64,000 nucleotides of DNA. It comes from Gammaproteobacteria bacterium. Its GTDB lineage: Bacteria > Pseudomonadota > Gammaproteobacteria > SZUA-229. The position numbers were made by a program, and so were the translations under genes. Below, piece by piece: positions 10,143 through 19,157 of this stretch (position 1 is the stretch's first letter; every line of letters starts with the position of its first letter). Under the pieces are notes generated by a model, which was not told where the DNA came from, made no database searches, and was given only the letters and a program-made list of their open reading frames with translations. The stretch spans positions 1 to 64,000 of the forward strand of contig JALWPK010000037.1 in NCBI GenBank assembly GCA_026995045.1, given 5' to 3'.

Positions 10143-11484
10143 CGCTCTCACCACCGGCTCGTTCAGCGCAGCGCTGAATGCGCTCCTCCCGAAAAACCGG
10201 CAAACCGCCTTCCTCGTCGCCTACAGTGGCGGCGTTGATTCGCATGTGCTGTTGCATTTGTGTGTCGCCGCCGGCCTGCCGGTGCGCGCCGCGCATGTGC
10301 ATCATGGCTTGCAGGCGCAGGCGGATGGCTGGGTAAGGCATTGCCAGTCAGTGTGTGACGCGCTTGGCGTTGAACTGTCAGTGCGCTATGTTGACGCCAG
10401 ACCCAACCCGGGAGAGAGTCCGGAAGCGGCCGCAAGAGCCGCGCGTTACGCCGCGCTGGATGAAGCCCTGCATGCAGGCGAAGCGTTATTGCTGGCGCAA
10501 CACAAAAATGACCAGGCGGAAACTGTGATGCTGCAACTGTTGCGCGGCGCCGGCGCCGCCGGTCTGTCAGCGATGCCTGAGCGCAGCGCCACGCGATGCG
10601 GCAACATGATGCTGCGGCCGTTGCTGGGTTTTACCCGCCAGCAAATCGAAAGCTATGCGCAAAGCCGTCATCTGCAATGGATAGACGACCCCAGCAACCA
10701 GGACACGCGCTACCGCCGCAACGCCCTGCGCCGGCAGGTGATGCCGCAGATTGAAGAGCACTTCCCGCAAGCGGTGAATGCGCTTGCCAATGTTGCGGCG
10801 CAACAGCAGCAAAATCGTGAGTTGCTGGATGAACTGGCGCGGATTGATCTGGCGGACTGTACCGCCGCCCAGCCACGGCAATTGCGCGTGTCGCGCCTGC
10901 GCAAACTGTCGCTCCATCGCCGTTTTAATGTGCTGCGTTACTGGCTTCACAGTCAGCATACCCGTCCCAACCGGGATTGCATTGAGCAAATAGAGCGCAG
11001 CGTCCTGGAAGCCGCCGAAGACTCCGCCCCGGTGGTTGGCTGGAACGGCTTCGAAGCGCGGCGTTTCGATGATGGTTTGTACCTGCTCGGCAGCGATGAA
11101 ACCGAACCAGTGCATGAGGTGTACGACTGGCGGGCAGAAGAAACATTGCTCATTTCGCCGTTGAACATGCAGATTGAGATTGCAGACAATATTCCCGGCG
11201 GGCTGGACAGAACGCTGCTGCGACAACCTCTGCAATTGCGCTTTCGTCGTGGCGGCGAGATCATCCGGCCACAGGGCAGGGCGCATCACCAGCCGCTGAA
11301 GAAACTGTTTCAACAGGCGCAGGTTCCGCCGTGGCGCCGCCAGCGCATTCCTTTGCTGTATCACGGCGATGAATTGCTGGCGGTGGTCGGTTATTGCCTG
11401 TCAGCCGATCATTGCGTAGCGCAGGATGAAACCGGTTGGGCGCTCCGGCTGGTCGAGGCAACAAACAACGGCGCAGCTGACTGA
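10120..11484 (+). CDS. tilS: tRNA(Ile)-lysidine synthase TilS
   Basis: PP-loop [46 protein letters not shown]; exact start uncertain (overlaps accA). Confidence 0.95.
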   Translation: MGSTSKTDALTTGSFSAALNALLPKNRQTAFLVAYSGGVDSHVLLHLCVAAGLPVRAAHVHHGLQAQADGWVRHCQSVCDALGVELSVRYVDARPNPGESPEAAARAARYAALDEALHAGEALLLAQHKNDQAETVMLQLLRGAGAAGLSAMPERSATRCGNMMLRPLLGFTRQQIESYAQSRHLQWIDDPSNQDTRYRRNALRRQVMPQIEEHFPQAVNALANVAAQQQQNRELLDELARIDLADCTAAQPRQLRVSRLRKLSLHRRFNVLRYWLHSQHTRPNRDCIEQIERSVLEAAEDSAPVVGWNGFEARRFDDGLYLLGSDETEPVHEVYDWRAEETLLISPLNMQIEIADNIPGGLDRTLLRQPLQLRFRRGGEIIRPQGRAHHQPLKKLFQQAQVPPWRRQRIPLLYHGDELLAVVGYCLSADHCVAQDETGWALRLVEATNNGAAD

Positions 11485-11488
11485 CGCT

Positions 11489-11799
11489 GTTTGTTTGCCA
11501 CAGAGCTCACAGAGCACATGAGGGGGGGTAAAGCATTCCGCAAATGCACGCTAATTAACGCTAATGTGATCAGCATTTTTCTGTCATTGCGAGGAGCGGC
11601 AGCGACGCGGCAGTAGTGCTACAGGGATGTAGCGTTTACGAACCTAACGATGGAATCCCGTCAGGCATGCGTAAAGGTTTTGTATGCCAGCCATACTGAT
11701 AAGACCATGATAACCCTTTGCGTTGATTTGCGTGCATTTGCGGAAAAACCCCTGTCTCCCTGGCGTCTCCGTATCTCTGCGCCTTCGTGGCAAACAAAA
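11489..11799. repeat. Composite inverted-repeat intergenic element (copy 2)
   Basis: Left tttgtttgccacagag and ttccgcaaatgcacgctaattaacgc are inverted on the right as gcgttgatttgcgtgcatttgcgga and gtggcaaacaaa; internal tgtcattgcgaggagcggcagcgacgcggcag. Confidence 0.75.
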
Positions 11800-11827
11800 A
11801 AGCCCCGGCGGCAAGGCCGGGGCTTTT
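11797..11827. terminator. Bidirectional intrinsic terminator between tilS and the YccA-family gene
   Basis: aaaaagccccggc-ggcaag-gccggggctttt perfect GC stem with A/T tracts on both sides. Confidence 0.85.
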
Positions 11828-11850
11828 CAGTTTTGTATGTTGTTCCAGAC

Positions 11851-12516
11851 TTAGTCGTTATTGGAAAACGCCGCCAGCAGGTTCAACAGGTGAATGAAGA
11901 TGTTGAAAATGCTGAGGTACATGCCCACCGTCGCCAGGATGTAGTTGGTCTGCTCGCCGCGCAGGATGGCGCTGGTGTCATGCAGGATAAAGCCGCTCAT
12001 AATCAGGATGATGGCGGACGATATCGCCAGTTGCAGCGCCGGCATTTGCAGGAAGATGTTGGCCACCATGGCGACGATGGCAATCACCAGACCCACCATG
12101 ATGAAACCGGCGAGGAAACTAAAATCCTTGCGGCTGGTCAGCGCATAGCCAGACAGGCCGAGGAAAATCACGCCGGCGCCGCCAAAGGCGGTGGCGATGA
12201 TTTGCGCGCCATTACCCAGTTGCAGATACGCGTTCAGCATTGGCCCCAGACCAAAACCCAGCAGCCCGGTAATGCCAAACACCACCCAGAGGCCCTTGGA
12301 GGAATTGGCGGTGCGCGGCAGGGCAAACCAGATCAGGCCGAACGCCGCCAGCGTGGTGATCAGGCTGAGACCATGCGGCGGTTGCACCGCCATCGACACA
12401 GCCGCCATCAGCGCGCTGAAGAACAGGGTCAGCGACAGCAGTGCGTAGGTGTTGCGCAGCACCTTGTTGGTGGCCTGTACCTGTGTTTGTGAACGTGAAA
12501 CTGAGATCGGTTGCAT
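11851..12516 (-). CDS. Bax inhibitor-1 / YccA family membrane protein
   Basis: NKVLRNTYALLSLTLFFSALMA, seven TM segments, C-terminal SIFNIFIHLLNLLAAFSNND. Confidence 0.93.
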   Translation of the reverse strand: MQPISVSRSQTQVQATNKVLRNTYALLSLTLFFSALMAAVSMAVQPPHGLSLITTLAAFGLIWFALPRTANSSKGLWVVFGITGLLGFGLGPMLNAYLQLGNGAQIIATAFGGAGVIFLGLSGYALTSRKDFSFLAGFIMVGLVIAIVAMVANIFLQMPALQLAISSAIILIMSGFILHDTSAILRGEQTNYILATVGMYLSIFNIFIHLLNLLAAFSNND

Positions 12517-12716
12517 CTTTTTTACCCGTAAGTTATTGAATCTGTTTTGGTTAATAATCGTCTTTTCTGCTGGTTTCGACCACGCAGGCCGTGATTGGTT
12601 CGTTGCATGATACCAACTCGCAGCAGGATTACAATGCTTTTAATATAGGCTTAATATGTGATTTCAAGCCTGATTTTAATGCGTAGCACGCCGAATGAGG
12701 CTTATTAAACAGCCTG

Positions 12717-14111
12717 TCAAGCGCTTTTGCCTCGCTGCTTGCCAACATGTGTCAGGTTGTACTGTTTCAGTTTTCGATACAGCGTGCGCTCACTGATTTT
12801 CAGCACCTCGGCGACCTTGGCGCGGTGACCGTTGTACTGATGCAGCAGGGATTCAATATGGGTTGCTTCAATCTCGGTAATCGAGCGGTTGGTGGTGGGT
12901 TGTTTGGCTGTTTCATCTTCGCGCGATTTGCTGCGACGGTCGGCCAGCGGGTTGATGTGTACGCTGGCAATGTGATCAAACTGCAGCAAATCCGGCGTAA
13001 TCAGACCATTGGTGGATAGCGACAAGGCTTTTTGCAGGATGTTTTTCAGCTCACGCACGTTGCCGGGGAAGTCATACTGTTGCAGCATATCCAGGGCGTC
13101 CTGTGAAATACGGGCCTGGTCGCCATTGGCGTCGCGCATTTTGCCAACCAGCGCCTTGCTCATCGGGATAATATCGACGCGGCGTTCGCGCAGTGGCGGG
13201 ATGGTGATGGAAATGCCCGCGATGCGGTAATACAGGTCGGCGCGGAAGGCGCCACGCTCCACCATTTTGCGGAGATTGCTGTGGGTGGCGCAAATCACGC
13301 GCACGTCGACGTGTAAATCTTCACGGCCGCCGAGGCGACGGAAATAGCCGGTGTCCAGCGCGCGCAGCAAGCGGCCTTGCAGCGCCAGCGGCACTTCGGA
13401 AATTTCGTCCATGAACAGGGTGCCGCCGTCACAGGACTCGATCAGGCCGTGACGCCGGCCCACGCAGCCGGTGAAGGCGCCGCGTTCGTGGCCAAACAGC
13501 TCGCTTTCAAAAATCCCTTCCGAAATGGAGGCGCAGTCGATGGCGACAAACGGTTTGTCGCGCCGGTCGGACTTTTTGTGAATAAAATTGGCCGCCAGCT
13601 CCTTGCCAACGCCGCTTTCACCGTTCAGCAATACCGGCACATCAGAGGCGGCAGCGCCTGACATTTCTTCAATACAGGCCAGAAACGCCGGAGAGCTGCC
13701 CAGCATGCGCTGTTCATCACAACCCAGGTCGTCGGATTTGGCAACCGGAAAGATGGCTTCGCCCAGAAACAGCTTGCCTTCAGCGTTGTATATCGGCGAA
13801 CCCTTGATGCGCACATGTTCTTCCTGATTGTTGGCGTCGTAATGAATATGCAGCACCTGAAACGGCTGGCCGGTTTCAAACACCTGCTTGTGGGGGCAGT
13901 CCTCGCCGTTGAGGTGGCAGGGCACGTCGGAATGATGCGAAACCTTGTGGCATTTATGGCCGACGATGCTTTCCGCATCAATCCCGTAGGCATTGCAGTA
14001 GGCCTTGTTGGCGGCGACGATATTGTAGTCTGCGTCAATCACCACAAATGCGTTATCCGCAGCATCGATGACTGACTGAAGGTCAATAGCGTGTTGGAAT
14101 CTGTGTGGCAT
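12717..14111 (-). CDS. PAS-domain sigma54-dependent transcriptional activator (Fis-type HTH)
   Basis: PAS; AAA+ with GESGVGKEL, ELFGHERGAFTGC, GGTLFMDEI; C-terminal HTH KVAEVLKISERTLYRKLKQY. Confidence 0.93.
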   Translation of the reverse strand: MPHRFQHAIDLQSVIDAADNAFVVIDADYNIVAANKAYCNAYGIDAESIVGHKCHKVSHHSDVPCHLNGEDCPHKQVFETGQPFQVLHIHYDANNQEEHVRIKGSPIYNAEGKLFLGEAIFPVAKSDDLGCDEQRMLGSSPAFLACIEEMSGAAASDVPVLLNGESGVGKELAANFIHKKSDRRDKPFVAIDCASISEGIFESELFGHERGAFTGCVGRRHGLIESCDGGTLFMDEISEVPLALQGRLLRALDTGYFRRLGGREDLHVDVRVICATHSNLRKMVERGAFRADLYYRIAGISITIPPLRERRVDIIPMSKALVGKMRDANGDQARISQDALDMLQQYDFPGNVRELKNILQKALSLSTNGLITPDLLQFDHIASVHINPLADRRSKSREDETAKQPTTNRSITEIEATHIESLLHQYNGHRAKVAEVLKISERTLYRKLKQYNLTHVGKQRGKSA

Positions 14112-14312
14112 GATTGCCCCCTGAGTATGTCAAGTTGGCAGTTTGTCAGGCTGATTGGCAGATAATAACTGACAGAATCGTCAGATACAAATGCAGGAAC
14201 CGGGAAAGTTACTCGACTTCAGTGTTGACGGCGCGGGTGACAAGGCGGTCTTGATTGTGTCTGCGTGGCAGGCAGGGGATCGGAAAGGCCTGACAGACAG
14301 GCCCTTGTTGAT

Positions 14313-14400
14313 TGGCGGAGAGGGTGGGATTCGAACCCACGGAACCTCGCGGTTCAACGGTTTTCAAGACCGCCGCTTTCGACCACTCAGCCACCTCTCC
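14313..14400 (-). tRNA. tRNA-Ser (anticodon UGA), CCA encoded
   Basis: Minus strand GGAGAGGTGGCTGAGTGGTCGAAAGCGGCGGTCTTGAAAACCGTTGAACCGCGAGGTTCCGTGGGTTCGAATCCCACCCTCTCCGCCA; long variable arm, class II fold. Confidence 0.95.
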
Positions 14401-14460
14401 AGGTAAAATCGAATTGTTGTCACGGCATGTCGCAACTATTCAGCGCGTACATGTCGAAAG

Positions 14461-14564
14461 CGGCGAATCGCCGCGTTACGAAAACCGTCCTGGTTTTCGC
14501 CTTCGCAATTATGCGAAGGCCAGCTCGCGAGGCTCGCTGTTCTGATTTGCTCCGGGCAAATCAG
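14461..14564. repeat. Row of small perfect hairpins beside tRNA-Ser
   Basis: cggcg/cgccg (14461-14473), cgaaaacc/ggttttcg (14479-14499), ccttcgc/gcgaagg (14500-14519), gcga/tcgc (14527-14537), ctgatttgc/gcaaatcag (14542-14564). Confidence 0.8.
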
Positions 14565-14638
14565 TCGACCACTCAGCCACCTCTCCAGGTAAAAATCGAA
14601 TTGTTGTCACGGCATGTCGCAACTATGCAGCTCGTACA
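14565..14638 (-). pseudogene. Partial second copy of the tRNA-Ser 5' part plus its upstream region
   Basis: tcgaccactcagccacctctccaggtaaaaatcgaattgttgtcacggcatgtcgcaactat repeats 14379-14451 with one indel and few substitutions. Confidence 0.85.
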
Positions 14639-15098
14639 GCACACCAGATATAACTGCTAGCTGTTTCAGGCCTGAGACTGCGCGCCTGAAAAAGCAGGGC
14701 GCTATCTTACTGATAAACCGGATGGAAGCAAATCGGTTTTTATTGTCGGATTATTTAACAGTTTATTGTTTCCGGCGAAAGTGTTATTGCTGATCAACAA
14801 ATGCTAAATATGCTTTAAATAAATTTTGTAATACATTGAATATAAAAATAATAAAACACTGTTTCTATATTGGGTGCATAAAAAATCCACGCCATGTCAG
14901 GTATCGGTATGTACGAGGAAAAATGCTGTGTGGTTGTAATTGGCGCATAGTTCAGGTGTTTTCAGTACAATGTGGCAATCAAAAGCGCGTCTTTTTAGTC
15001 GGAAAAGCTTACATATATATCATTAATATGGGTTGAAATCCGCCCTGTGATATCGGCATTTTGAAAATTCTTTTGTCAATGAATGACTTGTGTGGGTG

Positions 15099-15114
15099 TG
15101 GCACGCGCTGTGCA
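15099..15114 (+). promoter_or_regulatory. Sigma54-type (-24/-12) promoter
   Basis: TGGCACG-CGCT-GTGCA matches TGGCACG-N4-TTGCW with one mismatch and exact GG/GC spacing. Confidence 0.6.
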
Positions 15115-15124
15115 TTTAATCCGG

Positions 15125-15345
15125 TGGACACTTGCTGGTTGCATGTTGACCCAATCATGTTGTGGGTATTGGCTGCAAGTGATTGATTGAAAAACCCGTT
15201 GAACCGATTTGCGTTAGTGCAGCGTAATTGTGCCGGGACAGGTCGTTACGGTTTTCTGGCAAGGATGCAGGCCTGTTTCCGGTACAAACCTTCTTCCTGC
15301 GAGCATTACTGCTCTTTTTGGCGGCTCTCCGAGCCGCTTTTTTTT
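15125..15345 (+). ncRNA. Candidate sigma54-dependent small RNA (about 220 nt)
   Basis: Lies between the -24/-12 promoter and a strong intrinsic terminator; no convincing ORF. Confidence 0.4.
15320..15345 (+). terminator. Intrinsic terminator
   Basis: gcggctc-tcc-gagccgc followed by eight T. Confidence 0.85.
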
Positions 15346-15484
15346 GCCTTGATCATTATTTGTTTTTATTTGATTTTGTTGTGTTATCAAAGTGTTATGT
15401 TAGGTTTCTGTTTTTGACAAAAGCAAACAATTAGGACAAACTGCGAACCCTGTGATTTTTGATAATTATCCACGGGGAAGCTGA

Positions 15485-15883
15485 ATGCCAGAATTGTTTA
15501 GTGATGACTGGGCGAAAGCCTACATGGATTGCTGGAACAGCGATGAATCCATTGTGAAAACGCTCGAACAAGCTAATTTCAATTCGGTTGTCGGCTTTGG
15601 TTTTATGGACGCAGATGAGCCGGCATTTGTGATGACCATTGAGCGGGGCAAGGTAGTGTCAGTCAGGGCAACTGCCGCAACCGAGCTGAATTGGGATATT
15701 CGCGCCACCAGGGAAAACTGGTTGTCGTTAATCGTCAAGCCGCCGGGGCTGATGAAGCTGGGCATCGCCTACACCTCGCGTAAGCTGCGTTTTCTCAAGG
15801 GCGATTACGCCACCATGATTCGCGACCCCAGCCTGGCCAATGCGTTTGTCAAATCCTTCGCCCTGATGGGAAAAGTGCTGTAA
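15485..15883 (+). CDS. Small SCP2-like/sterol-carrier-like protein, hypothetical
   Basis: 132 aa; layout resembles SCP2-fold proteins (VVGFGFMDADEPAFVMTIERGKVVSV...); assignment tentative. Confidence 0.5.
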   Translation: MPELFSDDWAKAYMDCWNSDESIVKTLEQANFNSVVGFGFMDADEPAFVMTIERGKVVSVRATAATELNWDIRATRENWLSLIVKPPGLMKLGIAYTSRKLRFLKGDYATMIRDPSLANAFVKSFALMGKVL

Positions 15884-15966
15884 TTCATTTCCGCGCGGCG
15901 CCGTGATAATTGTGTGATTGCGTTGTCATACAATCTTGCCTGTCTCTGGCGCCTGTATCGACGATT

Positions 15967-16917
15967 ATGAAAGACACTTTGCCATTGCTGCGCGACACTG
16001 ATTTTCCCGCCATCCGGCGCGACAAGCTGCAAACCCTGCAAGTCAACCTGGGGTATCTTTGTAACCAGCAGTGTCTGCACTGTCATGTCGACGCCAGTCC
16101 GCGCCGCACCGAAATCATGGATGAACAAACCGTGCAAACGGTGATCGATTTCATGTTGCAGCAGTCCATCACCACGCTGGATCTCACTGGCGGCGCGCCG
16201 GAAATGAACCCTTCTTTCAGGCGTCTGGTGGAGACAGCGCGGCGGCACGGTATCCATGTGATTGACCGCTGCAACCTGACGATTGTGACCGAACCCGGCT
16301 ATGCCTGGCTGGTGGATTTTCTGGCGCAGCAGCAGGTGGAAGTGATTGCCTCCATGCCCTGTTATTTACAGGATAATGTCGACGCGCAACGCGGCAAGGG
16401 GGTTTACGATAAAAGCATTCAGGGTTTGCAGCGACTGAATCAGGCCGGCTTTGGGCGTGATCCGGCGTTGCCGCTGAATCTGGTGTACAACCCGCAGGGG
16501 CTGAATCTGCCGCCTTCACAAACCCTGTTGCAGGCCGACTACAAGCGCGAACTCAAACAGCGTTTCGATATCGACTTCAACCAGTTGTTCACCATCGCCA
16601 ACATGCCCATCAAGCGTTTTGGCAGCGCGCTGTTATCACGGGGCGAGTTTGATGACTACATGCAGTTGCTCAAGTCGTCGCATCAGGTGGATAACCTTTC
16701 TTCGGTCATGTGCCGCACGCTCATCAGCGTGGACTGGCGAGGTTATGTGTATGACTGTGATTTCAACCAGATGCTGGGACTCCCCGCGGCCAATCAAAAA
16801 CGCCATCTGGCCGATCTCATGCATGCCGATCTCAGCGGAGAACCCATCGTTGTGATGGAGCACTGCTACGGTTGCACGGCAGGCCAGGGTTCCTCCTGTG
16901 GCGGCGCGCTTGCCTGA
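15967..16917 (+). CDS. arsS: Arsenosugar-biosynthesis-type radical SAM protein (ArsS family, C-terminal DUF3641)
   Basis: LQVNLGYLCNQQCLHCHVDASPRRTE radical-SAM CxxxCxxC, LTGGAPEMNP, C-terminal CYGCTAGQGSSCGGA; ATG 15967 preferred over ORF-track 15910. Confidence 0.88.
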   Translation: MKDTLPLLRDTDFPAIRRDKLQTLQVNLGYLCNQQCLHCHVDASPRRTEIMDEQTVQTVIDFMLQQSITTLDLTGGAPEMNPSFRRLVETARRHGIHVIDRCNLTIVTEPGYAWLVDFLAQQQVEVIASMPCYLQDNVDAQRGKGVYDKSIQGLQRLNQAGFGRDPALPLNLVYNPQGLNLPPSQTLLQADYKRELKQRFDIDFNQLFTIANMPIKRFGSALLSRGEFDDYMQLLKSSHQVDNLSSVMCRTLISVDWRGYVYDCDFNQMLGLPAANQKRHLADLMHADLSGEPIVVMEHCYGCTAGQGSSCGGALA

Positions 16918-16950
16918 TTGCGCCGGTTTCACGTTAACCACCATGCCGCC

Positions 16951-17613
16951 GTGAAACTGTCCATCATCATTCCCGTGCTGAATGAAGCAGACGCCATTGC
17001 CCGATGCCTGCAGTCCTTGCCGGATGATGACGCTGTTGAGGTGATTGTTGCAGACGGCGGCAGCGGCGATGCAACGGTTTCGATTGCACAAGCCCACGCC
17101 AGGGTGGTGATGTGCGACAAGGGCCGCAGCAAACAAATGAATGCCGGCGCGCAACTGGCGTCGGGTGATGTGCTGTTGTTCCTGCACGCCGACACCACCT
17201 TGCCGGCCGATGCCGTTGAACGCATTCGGCAGTGTATTGCCGCCGGCGCAGGATGGGGGCGGTTTGATGTGCGCCTGTCAGGCAAGGGGCTGGCGTTCCG
17301 CATTATCGAGCGCATGATGAACTGGCGTTCGTGTCTTACCTCCGTCGCTACCGGCGATCAGGCGATATTTGCCAAACGCGAATGGTTTGACCAGGTGAAG
17401 GGCTTTCCCGATATTCCGTTGATGGAAGATATCGCGCTCAGCAAGATGCTGCGTCGCAAGCAGCGGGCGGCCTGCATCCGGCAGCCAGTGGTGACATCCA
17501 GCCGTCGCTGGCGACAGAATGGCGTGCTACGAACCGTGTGGTTGATGTGGAAACTGCGGCTGTTGTATTTTCTCGGTGCGCCGGCGCAGCAACTGGAAAA
17601 AATGTACCGATGA
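16951..17613 (+). CDS. TIGR04283-type glycosyltransferase (GT2 fold)
   Basis: KLSIIIPVLNEADAIARCLQSLP, VIVADGGSGDAT, FLHADTTLP; follows the ArsS-family gene; start chosen at GTG 16951. Confidence 0.87.
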   Translation: MKLSIIIPVLNEADAIARCLQSLPDDDAVEVIVADGGSGDATVSIAQAHARVVMCDKGRSKQMNAGAQLASGDVLLFLHADTTLPADAVERIRQCIAAGAGWGRFDVRLSGKGLAFRIIERMMNWRSCLTSVATGDQAIFAKREWFDQVKGFPDIPLMEDIALSKMLRRKQRAACIRQPVVTSSRRWRQNGVLRTVWLMWKLRLLYFLGAPAQQLEKMYR

Positions 17614-18230
17614 ACAGGCCATCCAGCGCCGTGTTTGTGTTCGCCAAGGCGCCGACACCCGGCGTGGTGAATACCCGCCTGATACCCGCCATTGGCGAGC
17701 AGCAGGCTGCGCAGTTGCAACACGACCTGATTGTTCACCGCATGCAACAGCTTGCTGCGCTCGACAATATCGATGTGCAGTTATGGTGTGCGCCCGACAC
17801 ACAACACCCGCTGTTTCAGCAATGCGCTGAACGCTATGAAGTGAGTTTGCAACAGCAACAGGGTGACAACCTGGGGCAGCGCATGACGCAGGCTTTCCGG
17901 CAGGGGCTGCAACAATACGGGCGGGTCGTGCTGGTTGGTACCGATGCGCCAGCCGTAGGGACGACAGAGTTGCAGCAGGCGCTTCATCATTTGCAAACTC
18001 ACGATGTTGTGTTGCAACCCGCTGAAGATGGCGGCTATGTGCTGATTGCGATGCGCGCCTGTCATGCATCCGTGTTTGATGCAGTAGACTGGGGCAGCGA
18101 CAAGGTGATGGCGCAAACGCGCAATAACATGATTGCCGCCGGATTGCGCTGGCGTGAATTGCCCGTGTCGTGGGATGTGGACACGGTTGCAGATTATCAA
18201 CGCTATTGCCGCGAATTTGTTTCAGCCTGA
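17610..18230 (+). CDS. TIGR04282-type glycosyltransferase
   Basis: VFVFAKAPTPGVVNTRLIPAIGEQQAAQLQ, LVGTDAPAVGTTELQQA; overlaps upstream stop codon. Confidence 0.87.
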   Translation: MNRPSSAVFVFAKAPTPGVVNTRLIPAIGEQQAAQLQHDLIVHRMQQLAALDNIDVQLWCAPDTQHPLFQQCAERYEVSLQQQQGDNLGQRMTQAFRQGLQQYGRVVLVGTDAPAVGTTELQQALHHLQTHDVVLQPAEDGGYVLIAMRACHASVFDAVDWGSDKVMAQTRNNMIAAGLRWRELPVSWDVDTVADYQRYCREFVSA

Positions 18231-19141
18231 TGCGCGTTCACATGACAATCACCCTGTTGCTTATTGTGTCGGTGGCCACCGTTCTGGTGGTGCTGGGGCA
18301 GTTGCCAGGCAACACGCTGTTATGGCGTGAGCTGCAAAACGCGGGTCACATTCCACTGTTTATGCTGATTACGCTGGGCGTGCTGTTACTTGTTGAGCAA
18401 ACCGGGCGTTGGCAAGGTTGGCGCTCGATTGGCCTGACCTCTGCGGTGGTGATGCTGCTGGCTGTTGCAACCGAGTGGTTGCAAACATTTTCCGGCCGGC
18501 AGGTGAGCATGGCCGATTTGCTGCATGATGCGCTGGCCATGATGGTGGTGATTCTGCTTTACATCGGTTTACGAAATGTGCGCAAAAGGGCAGTGTGGCG
18601 GTATGGGCTGATTGCCGCTGCCGCAGCCCTGTTGCTTTATGCGTTGCTGCCATTACTGACCCTAAGCTGGCATGGCTGGCAACGCGATCAGGCGATGCCT
18701 GTGGTGATGAACCTGTCCGCGCCATGGCAGGCCTCCTTCCTTCAGCTGCAACAGGCGCGTATCACTCCCGCAGAGCAGGAAGGCTATACGCGTGTGGTAT
18801 TGCTTCCCGGCGAGTTTCCGGGGGTGGAAAACATTGAGCCGGTTGCGGACTGGTCGGCTTATCACCGGCTGACCTTTCGCATCCGGTCTGATCAGGCCGA
18901 CAGTTTTTTCCTGGTGCTGCGCATTCACGACGCCGCGCATAACCAGAATTACAGTGACCGCTACAACCGGCGACTGGTGGTGCTGCCCGGCATGAATCAG
19001 TATCACATCAATCTGCAAGCGGTCAGGCAGGCGCCGGCCGGGCGAGCCATGCAGCTGGATAGCATCGCCTCCATTGTATTGTTTGCGGTGAAGCGGGAAA
19101 CTCCTGTGGCGTTCGACATCAGTCCGCTACACCTTGAGTGA
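18230..19141 (+). CDS. VanZ-like membrane protein with C-terminal carbohydrate-binding-like domain
   Basis: N-terminal TM region with TEWLQTFSGRQVSMADLLHDALA (VanZ-like), C-terminal beta-rich segment; TGATG overlap with the upstream gene. Confidence 0.7.
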   Translation: MRVHMTITLLLIVSVATVLVVLGQLPGNTLLWRELQNAGHIPLFMLITLGVLLLVEQTGRWQGWRSIGLTSAVVMLLAVATEWLQTFSGRQVSMADLLHDALAMMVVILLYIGLRNVRKRAVWRYGLIAAAAALLLYALLPLLTLSWHGWQRDQAMPVVMNLSAPWQASFLQLQQARITPAEQEGYTRVVLLPGEFPGVENIEPVADWSAYHRLTFRIRSDQADSFFLVLRIHDAAHNQNYSDRYNRRLVVLPGMNQYHINLQAVRQAPAGRAMQLDSIASIVLFAVKRETPVAFDISPLHLE

Positions 19142-19157
19142 TGCGGGTGAACGGGGT

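Noticed and set aside
14461-14564. CRISPR array or integron attC in the hairpin row
   Set aside because: The stems differ in sequence, no repeated direct unit with spacers, and no attC R'/R'' boxes.
15225-15300. c-di-GMP (GEMM) riboswitch in the candidate sRNA
   Set aside because: gggacaggtcg...caaggatgcaggcc vaguely resembles it, but the conserved core blocks are not present by eye.
15187-15434. 76-aa and 68-aa ORFs between the sigma54 promoter and the SCP2-like gene
   Set aside because: They run through the intrinsic terminator and have no ribosome-binding or family support.
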